From the NCBI GenBank assembly GCA_022059125.1, contig JAEUWY010000013.1:682001-746000 (forward strand): a DNA stretch of 64,000 bases. The letters are read 5' to 3'. The notes beneath the pieces were generated by a model. The model ran no database searches. It had not been told where the DNA came from and saw only the letters and a program-made list of their open reading frames with translations. Below are positions 12,300 to 23,772 of this stretch, piece by piece; the first letter of the stretch is position 1, and every line of letters starts with the position of its first letter. The position numbers and the translations under genes are program-made. Source of the DNA: Corynespora cassiicola. Its lineage: Eukaryota > Ascomycota > Dothideomycetes > Pleosporales > Corynesporascaceae.

Positions 12300-14570
12300 A
12301 CACTATCACCAGCCGCAACAGCAGCAGTATAGGGCTCCCGCCGTGCCGCAGGCCTCCAAGCCCGCCAGGACCGGCTACGAAAACTATCATGATCCCAACT
12401 ACATTCCGACGTTGGAGGCACGCGCTGACATCTGGGGTCTCAAGCCCAAGCAACCTGCTGCCCCCAAGCAGCCCGAGCCCGTTCCTGCTCAGACGCTGCC
12501 CCAGGCTGCTAGCATGCCGAGGAAAATGATGAGCTTGGATGAAGTTGAAGCTTCGATGCGCGCTCTGAACGTAACTTCGTCCTCGCCTCAGGTGCAGCCC
12601 GCCCAGGCCCAGATCCCGCAATCTCAGCATCATGTCCAGCACCAGATGTCACATGGCCAGCTCCCGTATCCTGGAATGCAAGGCCAGTTTGCGCCCCAGA
12701 TTCTGCAGCGACCTCATCAGCAGCATCCCCAGGGACCGCCTGTCTCGAGGCCGCAGCACGTGCATGCGGAGCTTCCAGGGCACTCTGTCCACCCGCAGGC
12801 ACCGCAGCATCCTACCATCTTGCAAAGGCAGAAGCCCCAGCGCAACGAGCCGGCTCAACAGCATCACCATGCGCCTCCCCAGGCCCAAGCTCAACAGTCG
12901 CCTGCCCAGCCAAGACAAATTCTGCAGAACCCCAACCGTCTCTCCGGTCATGGCCAGCCAATGGTACAGCCGGGCCAGCCGGGTCAACCGGGTCTCCGTG
13001 GCCCCCCTGCTGGGCCTGCTGCTGCTGCCATCGCTGCCGGGCATGCCCGTGGTCCCTCATTCCCCCCGGGAATGATCACTAACCTCGAGGAGGATGCTAA
13101 GCGTGCTAAACGCAACCACAAGATTGCGATGTTGTCCAAGGACAACGGCCTAATGACTCCCCAGGACAAGAACTTTATCACTCGCATCCAGCTTCAGCAG
13201 CTCATGTCAGCCACAGGCAATCTGGACGAGCGTGGCCCTGAGGCCGCTATTGCTGAAGACTTCTATTACCAGGTCTTCTCTCAGATCCGGGGTCCTCCAC
13301 GCCAGACTCCACATCAGCCGGCTAGCCAGTTTGCGCAGACGTACCTTTTCCAGACCAACAGCAGGTATGGCGTACGCAGGCATGGACGAACCGGCGAAAA
13401 TCATATGCAACGCATGGAGCAACAAGTCCAGCGAGCTGTCGAGGCGGCAAAGGCAAAACCCAAAGGAAAGCAGCTCGTCATCGAGGGTAGTCTGGGCAAG
13501 ATTGCCTTCAGTAACGCAAAGACGCCCAGGCCGCTGTTGAACATTAAACGACCCGAGGGAGACAAGCATCCCAAGCACCACAAGTCGAGCGTTGCTGATC
13601 GCAAGGAAACCCTCCGCAACATTGAAAATATCTATAGGATCCTGATGCAGATGGAGGACCACGAGCGGGCCATGCCTCCTCTCATGACCGGAGATAGTCC
13701 TCCCGAGGTGATCCAAGCCCACATGGAATGGAGGTCCAAGATCGAGGCACTGCACAAGAACCTCTGGCAAGACACCAAAATTATGGAGCCCATCAACCCT
13801 AAGTAAGCCTTCCATCTACCTGAGGGAGATTCAATGAAGCTAACAACAGTTCAAGTTCCACTACACCCCATCCCTTCATTTCAATCTTGTCCCATGCCAA
13901 GGGCAAAAAGCTCATTCCGCGTCTGTTCCGTCATATCGATGAGCAGGAACGCATCACTGTCGTGACTATGATTGTTGTCCACCTCGATGGCCTCGCTGTC
14001 GTTTCTCATGGCATTGCGTCGCCGGACGAGCCACTCAGCCCGGCCATGCGCGAGGAAGTTGACCTGTTTTCTCAGGTCGTCATGCCTCCACTAATTGTTC
14101 ACATCTCGGAGTCTCCCTTGAACATTATCATCGGTCTTCTCGGCCTCATCTTGGACCGTACCAACCTTCACGTCGTAGCGAGGACCAAGATCGGCATGTC
14201 TCTCTTGATGACTCTTATTTCTCGTGCCGAGCTCCTCAAGGAATCGGCTCCCGAAATGGACGCTGCTGATTGGGAGCAATGGTCGGACCTCTACAACCGT
14301 TTGTTCGATACCGTTGAGCCTGTCTTGCCGCATATCTTCCCTGGCACTGTCAACGACACCGAGGACATGTACGTCTGGCAGTTCCTGGCTGCTATGGGTG
14401 TCGGTGCAAGCCCTGAACAGCAGCAAAGGCTGGTCATCGGGGTCAAGGACCGAGTCATGGAAACGGTGACGGTCAGCAAGGCGCTCCCGGCAGAGATGGC
14501 CGGCGCCAGGCTGGCGAACGTGAACCTCTTCATGAGGGCTATTGGATTGGACGTCGAGCTACTTGGCTGA
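11868..14570 (+). CDS. PAT1: mRNA decapping activator PAT1
   Basis: Pat1 links deadenylated mRNA to the Lsm1-7 ring, Dhh1 and the Dcp2 decapping enzyme in P-bodies. Three exons (11868-11992, 12048-13802, 13850-14570) give 866 residues; introns are 55 bp (GTGCGT..CTAG, CTGAC branch) and 47 bp (GTAAGC..ACAG, CTAAC branch). The short first exon begins MSFFGFDTTLP, the conserved Pat1 N-terminus. The middle is Gln/Pro-rich and disordered, with 17 consecutive glutamines (110-126). A conserved core (ARTYLFQT-like AQTYLFQT, NHMQRMEQQVQRAVEAAK, LVIEGSLGKIAFSNAKTPRPLL) and the alpha-helical C-terminal domain (SHAKGKKLIPRLFRHI onward) follow. An unspliced reading from further upstream is open but lacks the conserved N-terminus, so I chose 11868. 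It is divergent from the GT15 gene. Assignment is firm. Confidence 0.95.
12250..12300 (+). repeat. CAG/CAA polyglutamine tract in PAT1
   Basis: 17 glutamine codons in a row, mostly CAG with CAA at both ends, so the tract is likely length-polymorphic. It sits in the disordered region of PAT1. Confidence 0.9.
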
Positions 14571-16345
14571 AGGAGCAACGGTGCAGCATTGATACAAACG
14601 ACTTGAACTCCGCAACGCCTACCGCGACTAACTTTGGTCTGGTGAGGTGCGAGGAGGAGGGGCCGCTTGCGACTGAGTGCCGCCATCAAGACTGGGGTCT
14701 CGATGGGTGCAAATCCCGTTCGCACCAGGCGCGCTCGCTCGAAGAGGTTTATGGTAAGATGCAGAAAGCGAGGACACTGGCAGGAGAGCTTTGGCCGACG
14801 GATCCACCATTCTCATATTTTTCAAAGAGACACTGGTGGATGGAGATGAGGCGGGTTTTGATATTGTTCCATGGTTAAATCTGAAAAGCTATTCCGTTTT
14901 TGATTATTTGCATGACATGGTACGCGGACGTAAAATTGAAAGGAGACCCATTGATGCTCCTCTCCGCAGGAACCGGAGTGGAGCAAGAATTGGAGGATCT
15001 TATCGCTGCTAAGCTTTGTTTTACAGAGAGAGGGCTTGATGGTCATGGGGCGGCTCGGTCCCAGAAAATGTCGGGGCCTGACAGCCTAGCGCTTGCGCCT
15101 TCCCCTCCGGCTAGCTTTACCCTCGTCCCACCTCCAATCTGGACGTCTCGCCGTGCCTAGGGACGCGCGCACCTCTCGCATCCGCCCGCATGCACATCGT
15201 ACATCGCCTTCTCGCTCTACCATGGCGCATCGCCACGGTCACTTGCCAATGCCAAATTGAGTTTGCCAAATTTATCTCGGTCAATCTGGGCCGTACCAAC
15301 CGAAGCTCAAGCCGTCTCTCTTCCCAAGCTGACACTCCAACCTCGACCTCTGCGCCGCCGGATGCAGCCTTTACCTTCCCTGGGTGTACACGTTCCGAAA
15401 CGCGGCGCAGGGCTTCCTGGGGCTTCGAAACAAGAAAGCTTGCCGTGGAGCCCTGGACGTCGTTTGTACCCGCCGGAGGATTGGTGGCGACACTACACGC
15501 GAAACAAGTCTGTCCCAGAGCCATCCGTGGGGCGATGAGGTGAAGGCCAAGCTTTACCAGTTGCTTGTCTCGACGCCTCTTCAAACATCGGGGCTGGATT
15601 CCGCGGTTACGTGACGGAGGTTTCGTATTGCCAAGTCACGACGAGCTAAGTGGAGGGCGTCAGAGCCCTGAAACACCCTCATCAAGCTTCGTCAGCTGTG
15701 GTCCAATGCCCTGGTCAATCTTCTCCACAACCTTACAACACCATAGCCCAAGCCTCAAGCAGTACACGTATGAGGCATACGAACGTATGGCATGGCCATC
15801 GGCAGCACTTTGCCACCGGCTCGTCCAATCATTCACCATGGCGCCGTCACATTCGCCCAATGCAGCAATGCACTAACCTCTTTGACGGGAATTGTACGTG
15901 GTCAGTCCCAACTTCTTACAGATGCTAAGCTTGATCCCCGCAAGGATAGTTCCCACTGGCGGCATACGAAGTCTCCCGTTTGTACGGGCTCGCGCCGTGG
16001 TGGTAACGCTGCGTGGGTCTCGGGTCCGGCTTAGTATTACGCTTATTCTCCTCATAAATTCTTGTCTTCACGTTCATGCAACGGCACTCCTCTTGGCTCT
16101 GAGCTTCTCGGGATAACCTCTTTCCTTTCCTTCTGAGCGATTACATATTCTGTTCTTCCCCGCTGTGCGAGTGGTTTGTCCTTTCTCTTCAGGCCGAGCC
16201 TTTCTTCTATTCTTTGCGAGGGAGTGGTAGTACGTTAGCTAGACTCTTCTCTTTTCCCTTCATTGGACATATTCAACAGACCATTTCCCCTCTTTTCCTC
16301 GACGAAGCTTGTAATCGTCCGGCTGCCGGTCAGCATTAGTTCAAC
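14571..16345. other. Gene-free region
   Basis: About 1.8 kb between PAT1 and the aspartic protease. Only short overlapping open frames are present, none with a domain or convincing splice signals. The last 200 bp are C/T-rich, as expected of the protease promoter and leader. No clear TATA box. Confidence 0.5.
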
Positions 16346-17831
16346 ATGGCATCATCAATCCGTCTCGTGTTTCTCGTCACTCTCTTCGCGGCTCTCGTTC
16401 TCGCCGCCCCCCACAAGAGGAACCTCCAGAAGCGTTCGTTCAAGGTTCCACGAAGCTTGGCCCAGCGCCATCCTCGTGGTCTCAATGGAGCCTCTGCTAT
16501 GCGCAAGGTTTTCATGAAATACAACTTCCAGGGTCATGAGAACTTCAAGGCTGCCGAGGGCTTCATCGCCAACCAGAAGATTGGAACTGGAAACGGAAAC
16601 ATTGGAGGGCTCAAGGTCAATGCTGCCAACGGTACTACCAATGGCACCGGTACCGTTGCTGCAAACCCCGAGCAGAACGCTGCTCTTTTCTTGTCGCCTG
16701 TCGACATTGGTGGTCAGACGCTCAACCTGGACTTTGACTCCGGTTCTTCCGATCTGTAAGCATGCCTTCCAAGTGACTCATTGAAAGCACGGCTGACACG
16801 TATGCAGTTGGGTCTTCAGCACCGATCTTCCCCCTCAGGCCATCCAGCAGCATTCCGCTTTCGATGCTTCCAAGTCCGCCAACTTCAAGAAGATGGATGG
16901 TGCCCAGTTCTCCATCTCTTATGGCGATGGATCCGGTGCTGCTGGCACCGTTGGCACTGACACTGTCACCATTGGTGGTGTCAAGGTTGATAACCAGGCT
17001 GTTGAGCTCGCCAACGCCGTCTCTCGCTCTTTCGTCGAGGACACGAACACTGACGGTCTCGTTGGCCTTGCCTTCTCCAACCTCAACACTGGTACGTCAT
17101 ATATGACCTGGCGTTTTAAAGATTGACACTAACGTTGGACAGTGAACGATGGTACCAAGAAAATCCCCCAGAAGACCTTCTTCGATAACGTCATGGGCAA
17201 TCTCGACATGCCCGTCTTCACTGCCGACTTGGACCCCGATGGCACTGGTGTCTACGAGTTCGGCAAGATTGATGCGACCAAGTTTGAGGGAGATATGGCT
17301 TGGATCCCTGTCAATGCCTCGTCTGGCTTCTGGCAGTTCGACTCGGCCAAGTTCTCCGTCAACGGCCAGATGACAGACAACCCCACTGCCTCTAAGGCCA
17401 TTGCCGACACTGGAACCTCTCTCCTGCTCGTTGACCAGAACGTTGCCGAGGCCTACTACTCCCAGGTCCCAGGTGCCCAGCTCAACGCTCAGGTCGGTGG
17501 CTTCATCTACCCTTGCGATGCTCAGCTTCCCGAGATGGCCGTCGCCATTGGTGACAGCTATATGGCCAAGATTCCCGGTAACCAGATCACCTTCGCCACC
17601 GTTGACCAGGCCAACACCACCTGCTTCGGCGGTGTTCAGGGTAACATGGGCGCTGGTCTCCAGATTTACGGCGATACTATGTTCAAGGCCCAGCTCGTCG
17701 CTTTCAACGGCGGCAACCAGTCCCTCGGCTTCGGTCAGAAGCCTGCTCAGCCCAACCCCGCCCAGCCCGGAGGCGGACAGCAGCCCGCAGCAGCTGCGAG
17801 CCCAAGCCCAGCACCCGCCCGCCTGTTCTAG
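16346..17831 (+). CDS. Secreted pepsin-like aspartic protease (peptidase family A1)
   Basis: This is an endopeptidase of the aspergillopepsin/endothiapepsin type, likely secreted and acid-active. Three exons (16346-16755, 16808-17091, 17143-17831; introns 52 and 51 bp) give 460 residues. A signal peptide (MASSIRLVFLVTLFAALVLA) is followed by a basic propeptide with KR sites. The first catalytic motif reads Asp131-Ser-Gly in LDFDSGSSDLWVF, where fungal pepsins normally have DTG. The second is Asp320-Thr-Gly (ADTGTSLLL). The flap tyrosine region ISYGDGSGAAG is present. The chain ends in a Pro/Gln/Ala-rich tail of about 30 residues after LGFGQKP, beyond the usual pepsin end; it lacks a hydrophobic GPI tail, so it is probably not anchored. 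The Ser-for-Thr change is conservative, so I expect an active enzyme. Confidence 0.93.
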
Positions 17832-18219
17832 GAATATACATCCTAATTAGCGGACGCGTCTGATTGGATACCCGTAGTTTGCTCGTGAATATCATATCTG
17901 CTGTTTAAAATGTTTTATCTCCTTGTTGAGCAGGGACTGGAAAGCGCGCTTGTATATAGTTTTTATTACTTTTTTACCCGTGGGTACATACAATCATTTC
18001 TCCTGGGATAAGGTGGGATCATAGTGGTTTAAAAGGGGATATGAATGCAAGCAGGTTCAGAAGAGATTGGCGGATATAACGGCCTGGATGACGCAAACGT
18101 CATAAAGGATAGAGAATAGGTAATCTATCGTATATACCAAAAAAAACTACAATATGGCCTCTAAATCCTCTCTTTCACCCATTTTCACAGTTCTTCGCTC
18201 TAACTCGCCCTCATAATCA

Positions 18220-18233
18220 CCCCCCCCCCCCCC
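18220..18233 (+). repeat. Poly-C homopolymer (C14)
   Basis: Fourteen consecutive C bases in a C/T-rich context. The exact length is prone to sequencing error. Confidence 0.85.
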
Positions 18234-18685
18234 TCAGCACTCACGGCCCACGTAAAGGCAAGGCAAGGCTCCGCCTCACCCTCCCCGATGCGCCCTCATC
18301 TTCCCGATTCCAGAACCCGAAACGGGCCAACCAGTCCCCCGATGTCCTGAAACTGCCTCAAGCCACAGTCGCGCGAGGACAGCCCCGCCAAAGGCGCCCC
18401 ACCTCCCCCGTTTCGCCGTCCACGCCTCGCGCTCCCGGATACGCCCGTGAAACGCAGATTCCTAAGCTTTTGGGGGCGAGGCTTGGTGCCTTAGGCGGGG
18501 GCGGTGGGATCGGGTGGGAGGGGATGGTCCGGAAGGGGGGGATGTTTTGGAAGTGACGAGGAAGGTGCGAAGAAGCCAAAAAGGGTGGAGGGAAGGAACG
18601 GGGTGTATCGCGTCAACGCGGCGTGTCCGCGTAGGTGAAGCTTCAACCCACGTTTCTGCATCGAATCTGCGCCGACGCGCTTACA

Positions 18686-18708
18686 CGGACGGACGGACGG
18701 ACGGACGG
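18686..18708 (+). repeat. GGAC tetranucleotide microsatellite
   Basis: CGGA/GGAC repeated over five times immediately before the chosen start of the downstream gene. Confidence 0.85.
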
Positions 18709-18720
18709 CAACTGCTCGAT

Positions 18721-21700
18721 ATGCATCCCGATGCCGTTGAGCCTGAGGGCGAACCCTCGGTCCTGGAGTATGCACGGTTTTATGGGCTTTGTAGGGATTA
18801 TACGGTTAGTCGGGCGCGCGTGGAGGATGTGGGGCCCCCAAGCGATGAGGTGGTGGAGCGAGAGGAGAAAGATCCGGAGTATATGTTCAAAGATGCCAGG
18901 AAGGAGATTGAGGGTGAGCGGTTGGAGATTGACAGGGAGGCGGCGGTGCTGCTCAAGGGTGTCATGTCATGTCCAGGGTTCGAGATGGAAGATTTTTTTG
19001 GGGAGGAGTGGAGGAGGGTCAGGGCTTTGAGGGTCGAGAGTCCACTTTTGAGGGGCGATGAGGAGGTGGAGGGGTGTAAGTTTAAAAAAGGGTGGGAGGT
19101 GCCGCGGCTTGAGGAGGTGGAGATTTTGTTTGAGGTGGTGGATGAGGAGAAAGGCGAAGGGATGGAGTTTTCGGGAAAGAGCTTGGAACCAAGCGCGGAT
19201 TTTAAAGATAGTGTCGAGAAGGAGAAGCTGGTTGTAACGAGGGAGGGACTAAAGCTTTTGCAAGAGGTGGTCAAAAGTGCGAATGTCGGTGGGGAAGGGG
19301 GAGGGGGGAGGGTGGAGATCGATGAATACAAAAGGGTGAGAGTGTTCATTTTGTACAAAGGCCGATTCACTAACTTATCCAGAACCCGGCACTAGAGCCG
19401 CTTACGCCGCCGCTGCTCCCCATCTCACCGCCACTCACGCCGTATATCCCTTCGTCCCCAGGGAATCGTCTCGAGCTCCTCTCTGAAGATGTTAATTCTA
19501 CAGCCGAAGAGGCAAAAGCCATACATGAGAAGATCATGGCGGATGATACTCTGGAACACAATCCATCAGATGATAGCGACGACATGCTCTTCGATATCAT
19601 GGAGCACCCACATTCCAGCCCTGTCATACTTAGTCCTATTATGAAACGGAGATTTGAAGATCTGAAGGTGGAGGGGCCACTCACGCCACCAATGTTCTCC
19701 GATACTCCGATGAAAAAGCTCAAGTCAGTCTCGTTCCAAGACATGATCCAGGAATATGTGCCCGAGCTGCCGTCCCAATTCGAGTCAGGCAACGACGTTT
19801 TATCTTCTTGTGATGACTTCACAGAGTTTTACAAGGATGTATTGCCCCTAGCAGAGAATGCAGAAAAGAGTGTCGAAAATGAGAAGCTGATAGCAGCGGA
19901 TACAGCACTGCGGGTTGACGTGCCCGAAGTGGATTCTTCATTCCCGGAACCGCCGTGGAATGAATTCAGCCGTAAGATCAGAAAATACCACCCAAGTGAG
20001 ACGGAATTAGATGCACAGAGCAAGTTTCTCGTGCACGTGAAGCGCAATTTTCTCCAATCTAGCACTTCGTGGCATGGAGCTAGCGCGCTAGAATCGACAC
20101 TCCCCTGGGCAATGTTCGACATGGAAAAAGCCAAAGCGAATGTCAGGAAGAAGCTTGATGAAGAACTTCATGACGATGTCGAAATGAAAAAATTAGTCGC
20201 CGAGCCTGCCTCAGGGGATATCGTTGTTGCTTCCACTGAGCTGTGGAAGCGGGATAGCCTGCAGATTCTTGACCAGGATAATGAGGAGAGTGAAGATGAG
20301 CTAGAGTTGCAAGTTCTTCAATCTTCAGGATCTCAGGGTGAAACTGATTTGACCATGATCATTCGGAAAAGGCGCCTTGACCTTGAAGAAGAGGAAGAGG
20401 ATACGGAAAATGAATGTGGATGGCTACCTTCTAAGCACCAACAACTCGAGAAGGCCCACTCATTTCCATGGAATGGATCTACTGGAAATTTCCTTCGAGA
20501 TGCCGAAACGAAGAAATCAACTAAAATATCTGGAGGAATTCTGAACTGCCATGAGAGTCTTGATTGGAAAGCAAATAATTCAAAGTCTGGAGCAAAGCTA
20601 CCAATAGCAGATGTGAAACCCGGTAATTCGATCATGTTTGGTGGAGATTTTTCAGCGTCCTTGGCGATCAAGACCTTCATGAGGATTCATGGAAAAGTTT
20701 CTCCAGATAAGGAACCATCCAAGAAGCCAGAAGTAGTCGGGCCTTCTGAGACACACAAGGGTCCGAAAGCTTCAGGTTACTCCGAATCCTTAGAACCTAG
20801 AACTGTTGCTCGAGATCAGCCTCATGAAAACGCTACGTTGCCATCATATCCAGACCTTCCTTCAGTTCCAGAAGATCTTCCATGTAGCCCATTTGTTGTC
20901 TCATACACCCTTCTACAACGAAGGGACCTTATCAGAGAAATCCAAAAACTCTACTCTGCCGCCAACATTGTCGATCGCGACTTCGGAGTACCACATTCTC
21001 CATCTAACGAAGCAGATGTTGTTCTGTCCCCGTCTACTGGGCTCGTCATCACAACTTTGCAACAGTTGAAACAACGGGCGTTGCCGGGCCAGCCCGACCG
21101 CTCACCAGTCAAGGAACGTATCGCACTCTTGGATCGGAGATACGAAAGACTCGTGGTCGTTGTCAGTGAGGGTCTTAGTCGTGAGATGGAAAGCCAAGGT
21201 ATAAGCCGCCCCGTGGACCCGCGAAACGAACAAACAATCGCTCAGCTAGAGAATTTTGCATCGCAATTGGAATGTGAGGCTATTGTCAAGTACATTCAAG
21301 GAGGCGATCTCGCGCTTGCTCGGGTGATTGTTTGCGACATGGCAATGTACGGTTTGAGTTACGAGTCAAAGGATTTGCAAGGGATCAACATACTGGCAGA
21401 GGAGACATATGTGAGTCGTTTCAAAGATCTCTACCCAGATCATACCTTTTGCTTTTAGCTCGTATAGCATGACACACTCTCACAAGCTAACTTTCCAACC
21501 CACAGTGGGAACTCTTCCTCCGACGCGCAGGCCTCAACCCCTTCGCTGCCCAAGTAATCATCTCGTCGCTCAAAAACGCGTACAACCTTCAGATAGAAAC
21601 AAGCCCCCCGATCTACAATGATGCGCCTCCGCGAACAGTGCCCATCGCTGGACTGTCGGCATTCCTCATGATGACAGCCGAAGAGCGCATTGAACGATTT

Positions 21701-21799
21701 CAAGTCCTGCTCGGCGGCAACAGGGTACTACGGCGCGTGAATGCGCTGCTAGAAAGAAAATGGATCAGCGCGGCAAATGGGTTCGGGGGCATGGCGTAA
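18721..21799 (+). CDS. Large fungal protein of unknown function, DUF7102-like, possible XPF-like C-terminus (978 aa)
   Basis: I recognise no characterised gene. Three exons (18721-19335, 19383-21410, 21506-21799; introns 47 and 95 bp, both with CTAAC/CTAACT-like branch points) give 978 residues. I chose 18721 because MHPDAVEPEGEPSVLEYARFYG reads like a folded N-terminus and the open frame before it runs through a microsatellite. Residues about 206-300 hold a Pro-rich linker; the middle is acidic and probably disordered. The C-terminal part from about residue 791 looks folded: a hydrophobic strand (RLVVVVSEGL), YWELFLRRAGLNPFAAQVI, then AFLMMTAEERIERFQVLLGG. From memory this resembles the fungal DUF7102 family. 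The pattern of the end also recalls XPF/SHOC1/Zip2-type domains, which is only a hypothesis. Confidence is high that it is a gene and low for function. Confidence 0.8.
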
Positions 21800-23772
21800 T
21801 TGACAACAGGCCACGGGTGAAGAACGATGTTTGCAATCTCGAATGTAGATCTAGTGATACGATCGGTAACATCGCGCGGCGACGAATCTGACAAGCGAGC
21901 GTCTCCTCTTTTGATACTTCCTAGATTGCTTCGTGTTATCGATTCGCGCTCCCCGGATCCTTGCCCTCCCCCTCAGGTACCCATCCCAGCGCGCTGGTTC
22001 GGCGCGCTTCGGCGCAATTGAGCGCCGGGTGGAAGCGAGGGCTCGTATCTGCGGCCTGATCTCCCCCTTTTTCCCGTGCTTTTGTGAGGCGAACAAGTTG
22101 GGGAAACGGGGATTGGGTGTCAAGTGACATTGGATCTGATGGTTTCGTTGTGGTGGATTCTCGGCTACGCTATTGTTTTCATGATTCATGAAGGTGCTGC
22201 GTTTAAAAAGCTAGTTGGATTGATCCTGACGTATTAGATTGTGCTATATGCTGGGCAGGATCCTATATGCGCTTCCGCTGCGCGCAGGGAGCGGAATGGA
22301 TAGCATGGACAAGATGTCGCAGATGCCGAAGAAAACCCTATATGTGCTAAGAATATGTCGTTTTAAGGTTTGCAAGGTTGATGTTTCGAGGTCTCGATAA
22401 AGCAAAAAAGTGCGCAAGAGTGAAAAAAAAAATGGAGATGATATTTGTATTGGTTGAAGAGTTTGAGATTGAGATTGGGTTTCGGGGGCCTACGAGTAGT
22501 TGTGGTGGGGGGGAGGGGTGCATCGGGAAGAGGTTCAGCAGGGAAGTTGAGCTGTGGAGGTCCACTCCATAGATGCCTAAAAGCAGGAGAAATCTGGATA
22601 GAGAGATCTTCAGAGGAGGTTTAACGATGGGATGTGTGGCGAGGATCGTGGTGGATCGTGGTGGATCGTGGCGGATCGATTGACATGTTGGGGCCTATTG
22701 TTGTCCTCCAAGGGGGAAAGAAGGGGGCCGGGGTTATGGAATTGGGAACGTAGAGGATCTGGTGGCTGACAGGAAGCGTAATGGAGACTGGATCTCCATA
22801 GGAAAGGGGTCGGGGGTAGTCAGCTGGGGTTTTGATGCGGCCCTTCTTCGCTCGAAATTTCGGGGCATTGAGGATCGCGGGAGCGAGGTCAGGGTGGAGA
22901 TTCGATGCGCATAGACATCAATTCATATCAGATTGAAGCTAATATTATAGGTACTCGGTTGTAGTAGGGTAGGAGGGCAGGTTGTGGAGTAAAAGTTCTT
23001 AGGGAAGGATAACTAACACCCGCTATGTGGAAAGAAATTTGTCTAGCTAATAGTTCCATCAAGTCTAGTATCAGAATTGAAGAAACGTGATTATTGAGAT
23101 CATCAGAAAGAGTAAACACCTTGTAGAAGACCTCAGGAATCATTTCTGGTGCTTTAGTAGGTCAGGTACCTAGATATGCACCTGCTGTCGCTAGCAAACC
23201 CACCAGTGCATGTCACCATCACGAGGTAGTTCAGCTTGCAACAATGCGATGCTTGTATCAAGTTCTAATTGCTGACGGAATATTCTCTCCTCAAAAAGCA
23301 ATTGTTCTTGGAAAAAGACGGTCATGTGTAGAGGGGACGATAGCACGCCATTGGTTGGGCACAATTACTAAGCTAGATGTACACGCCATACGCGCCTTCC
23401 CCTCCCGTACAGCCTTTCATATACCTGATATCATCAAACATAATATCACAGACCTCTACTGAATCCTTCCATCTCTCCAGGAATCTTCCATAGTAATACT
23501 GACCTCAACCCTTCCAGTAAGTTGGCCGTTCTTGTTTCGCCGCCCTTGCCCGGAGATACGCTTTGCCTCTTTTTAGTGCCCCGCTCTCCCATGTGGTAGT
23601 CGGCGACCACGTAGGCGACCTCGTAGGTTGTCTGACTACGATGGGCCGGAATAATGAGATTGATTCGAGACGAATATTCAGCTAGCCTTTCGTCCGGCCA
23701 TTTTTGCTTTTCTTTAAAGTCGTCGTTGTGCTCACATGTGTTCCGCAGGATTCGTTGCAGGCACATTGGCCG
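21800..23772. other. Gene-free region with a 10-bp tandem repeat
   Basis: About 2 kb between two plus-strand genes. Only random short open frames are seen. It contains the GGATCGTGGT repeat listed separately. The part from about 22900 to 23480 is AT-rich. Confidence 0.5.
22641..22680 (+). repeat. 10-bp tandem repeat
   Basis: Nearly four copies of GTGGATCGTG in direct tandem, the first and last slightly diverged. Confidence 0.8.

Larger units (their letters stand above)
17832..18720. other. Intergenic region with C14 run and GGAC microsatellite
   Basis: 889 bp between the protease and the next gene on the same strand. It contains a poly-C run and a tetranucleotide repeat (listed separately). 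An in-frame ATG exists at 18514, but the sequence from there to 18720 looks like leader. Confidence 0.5.
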
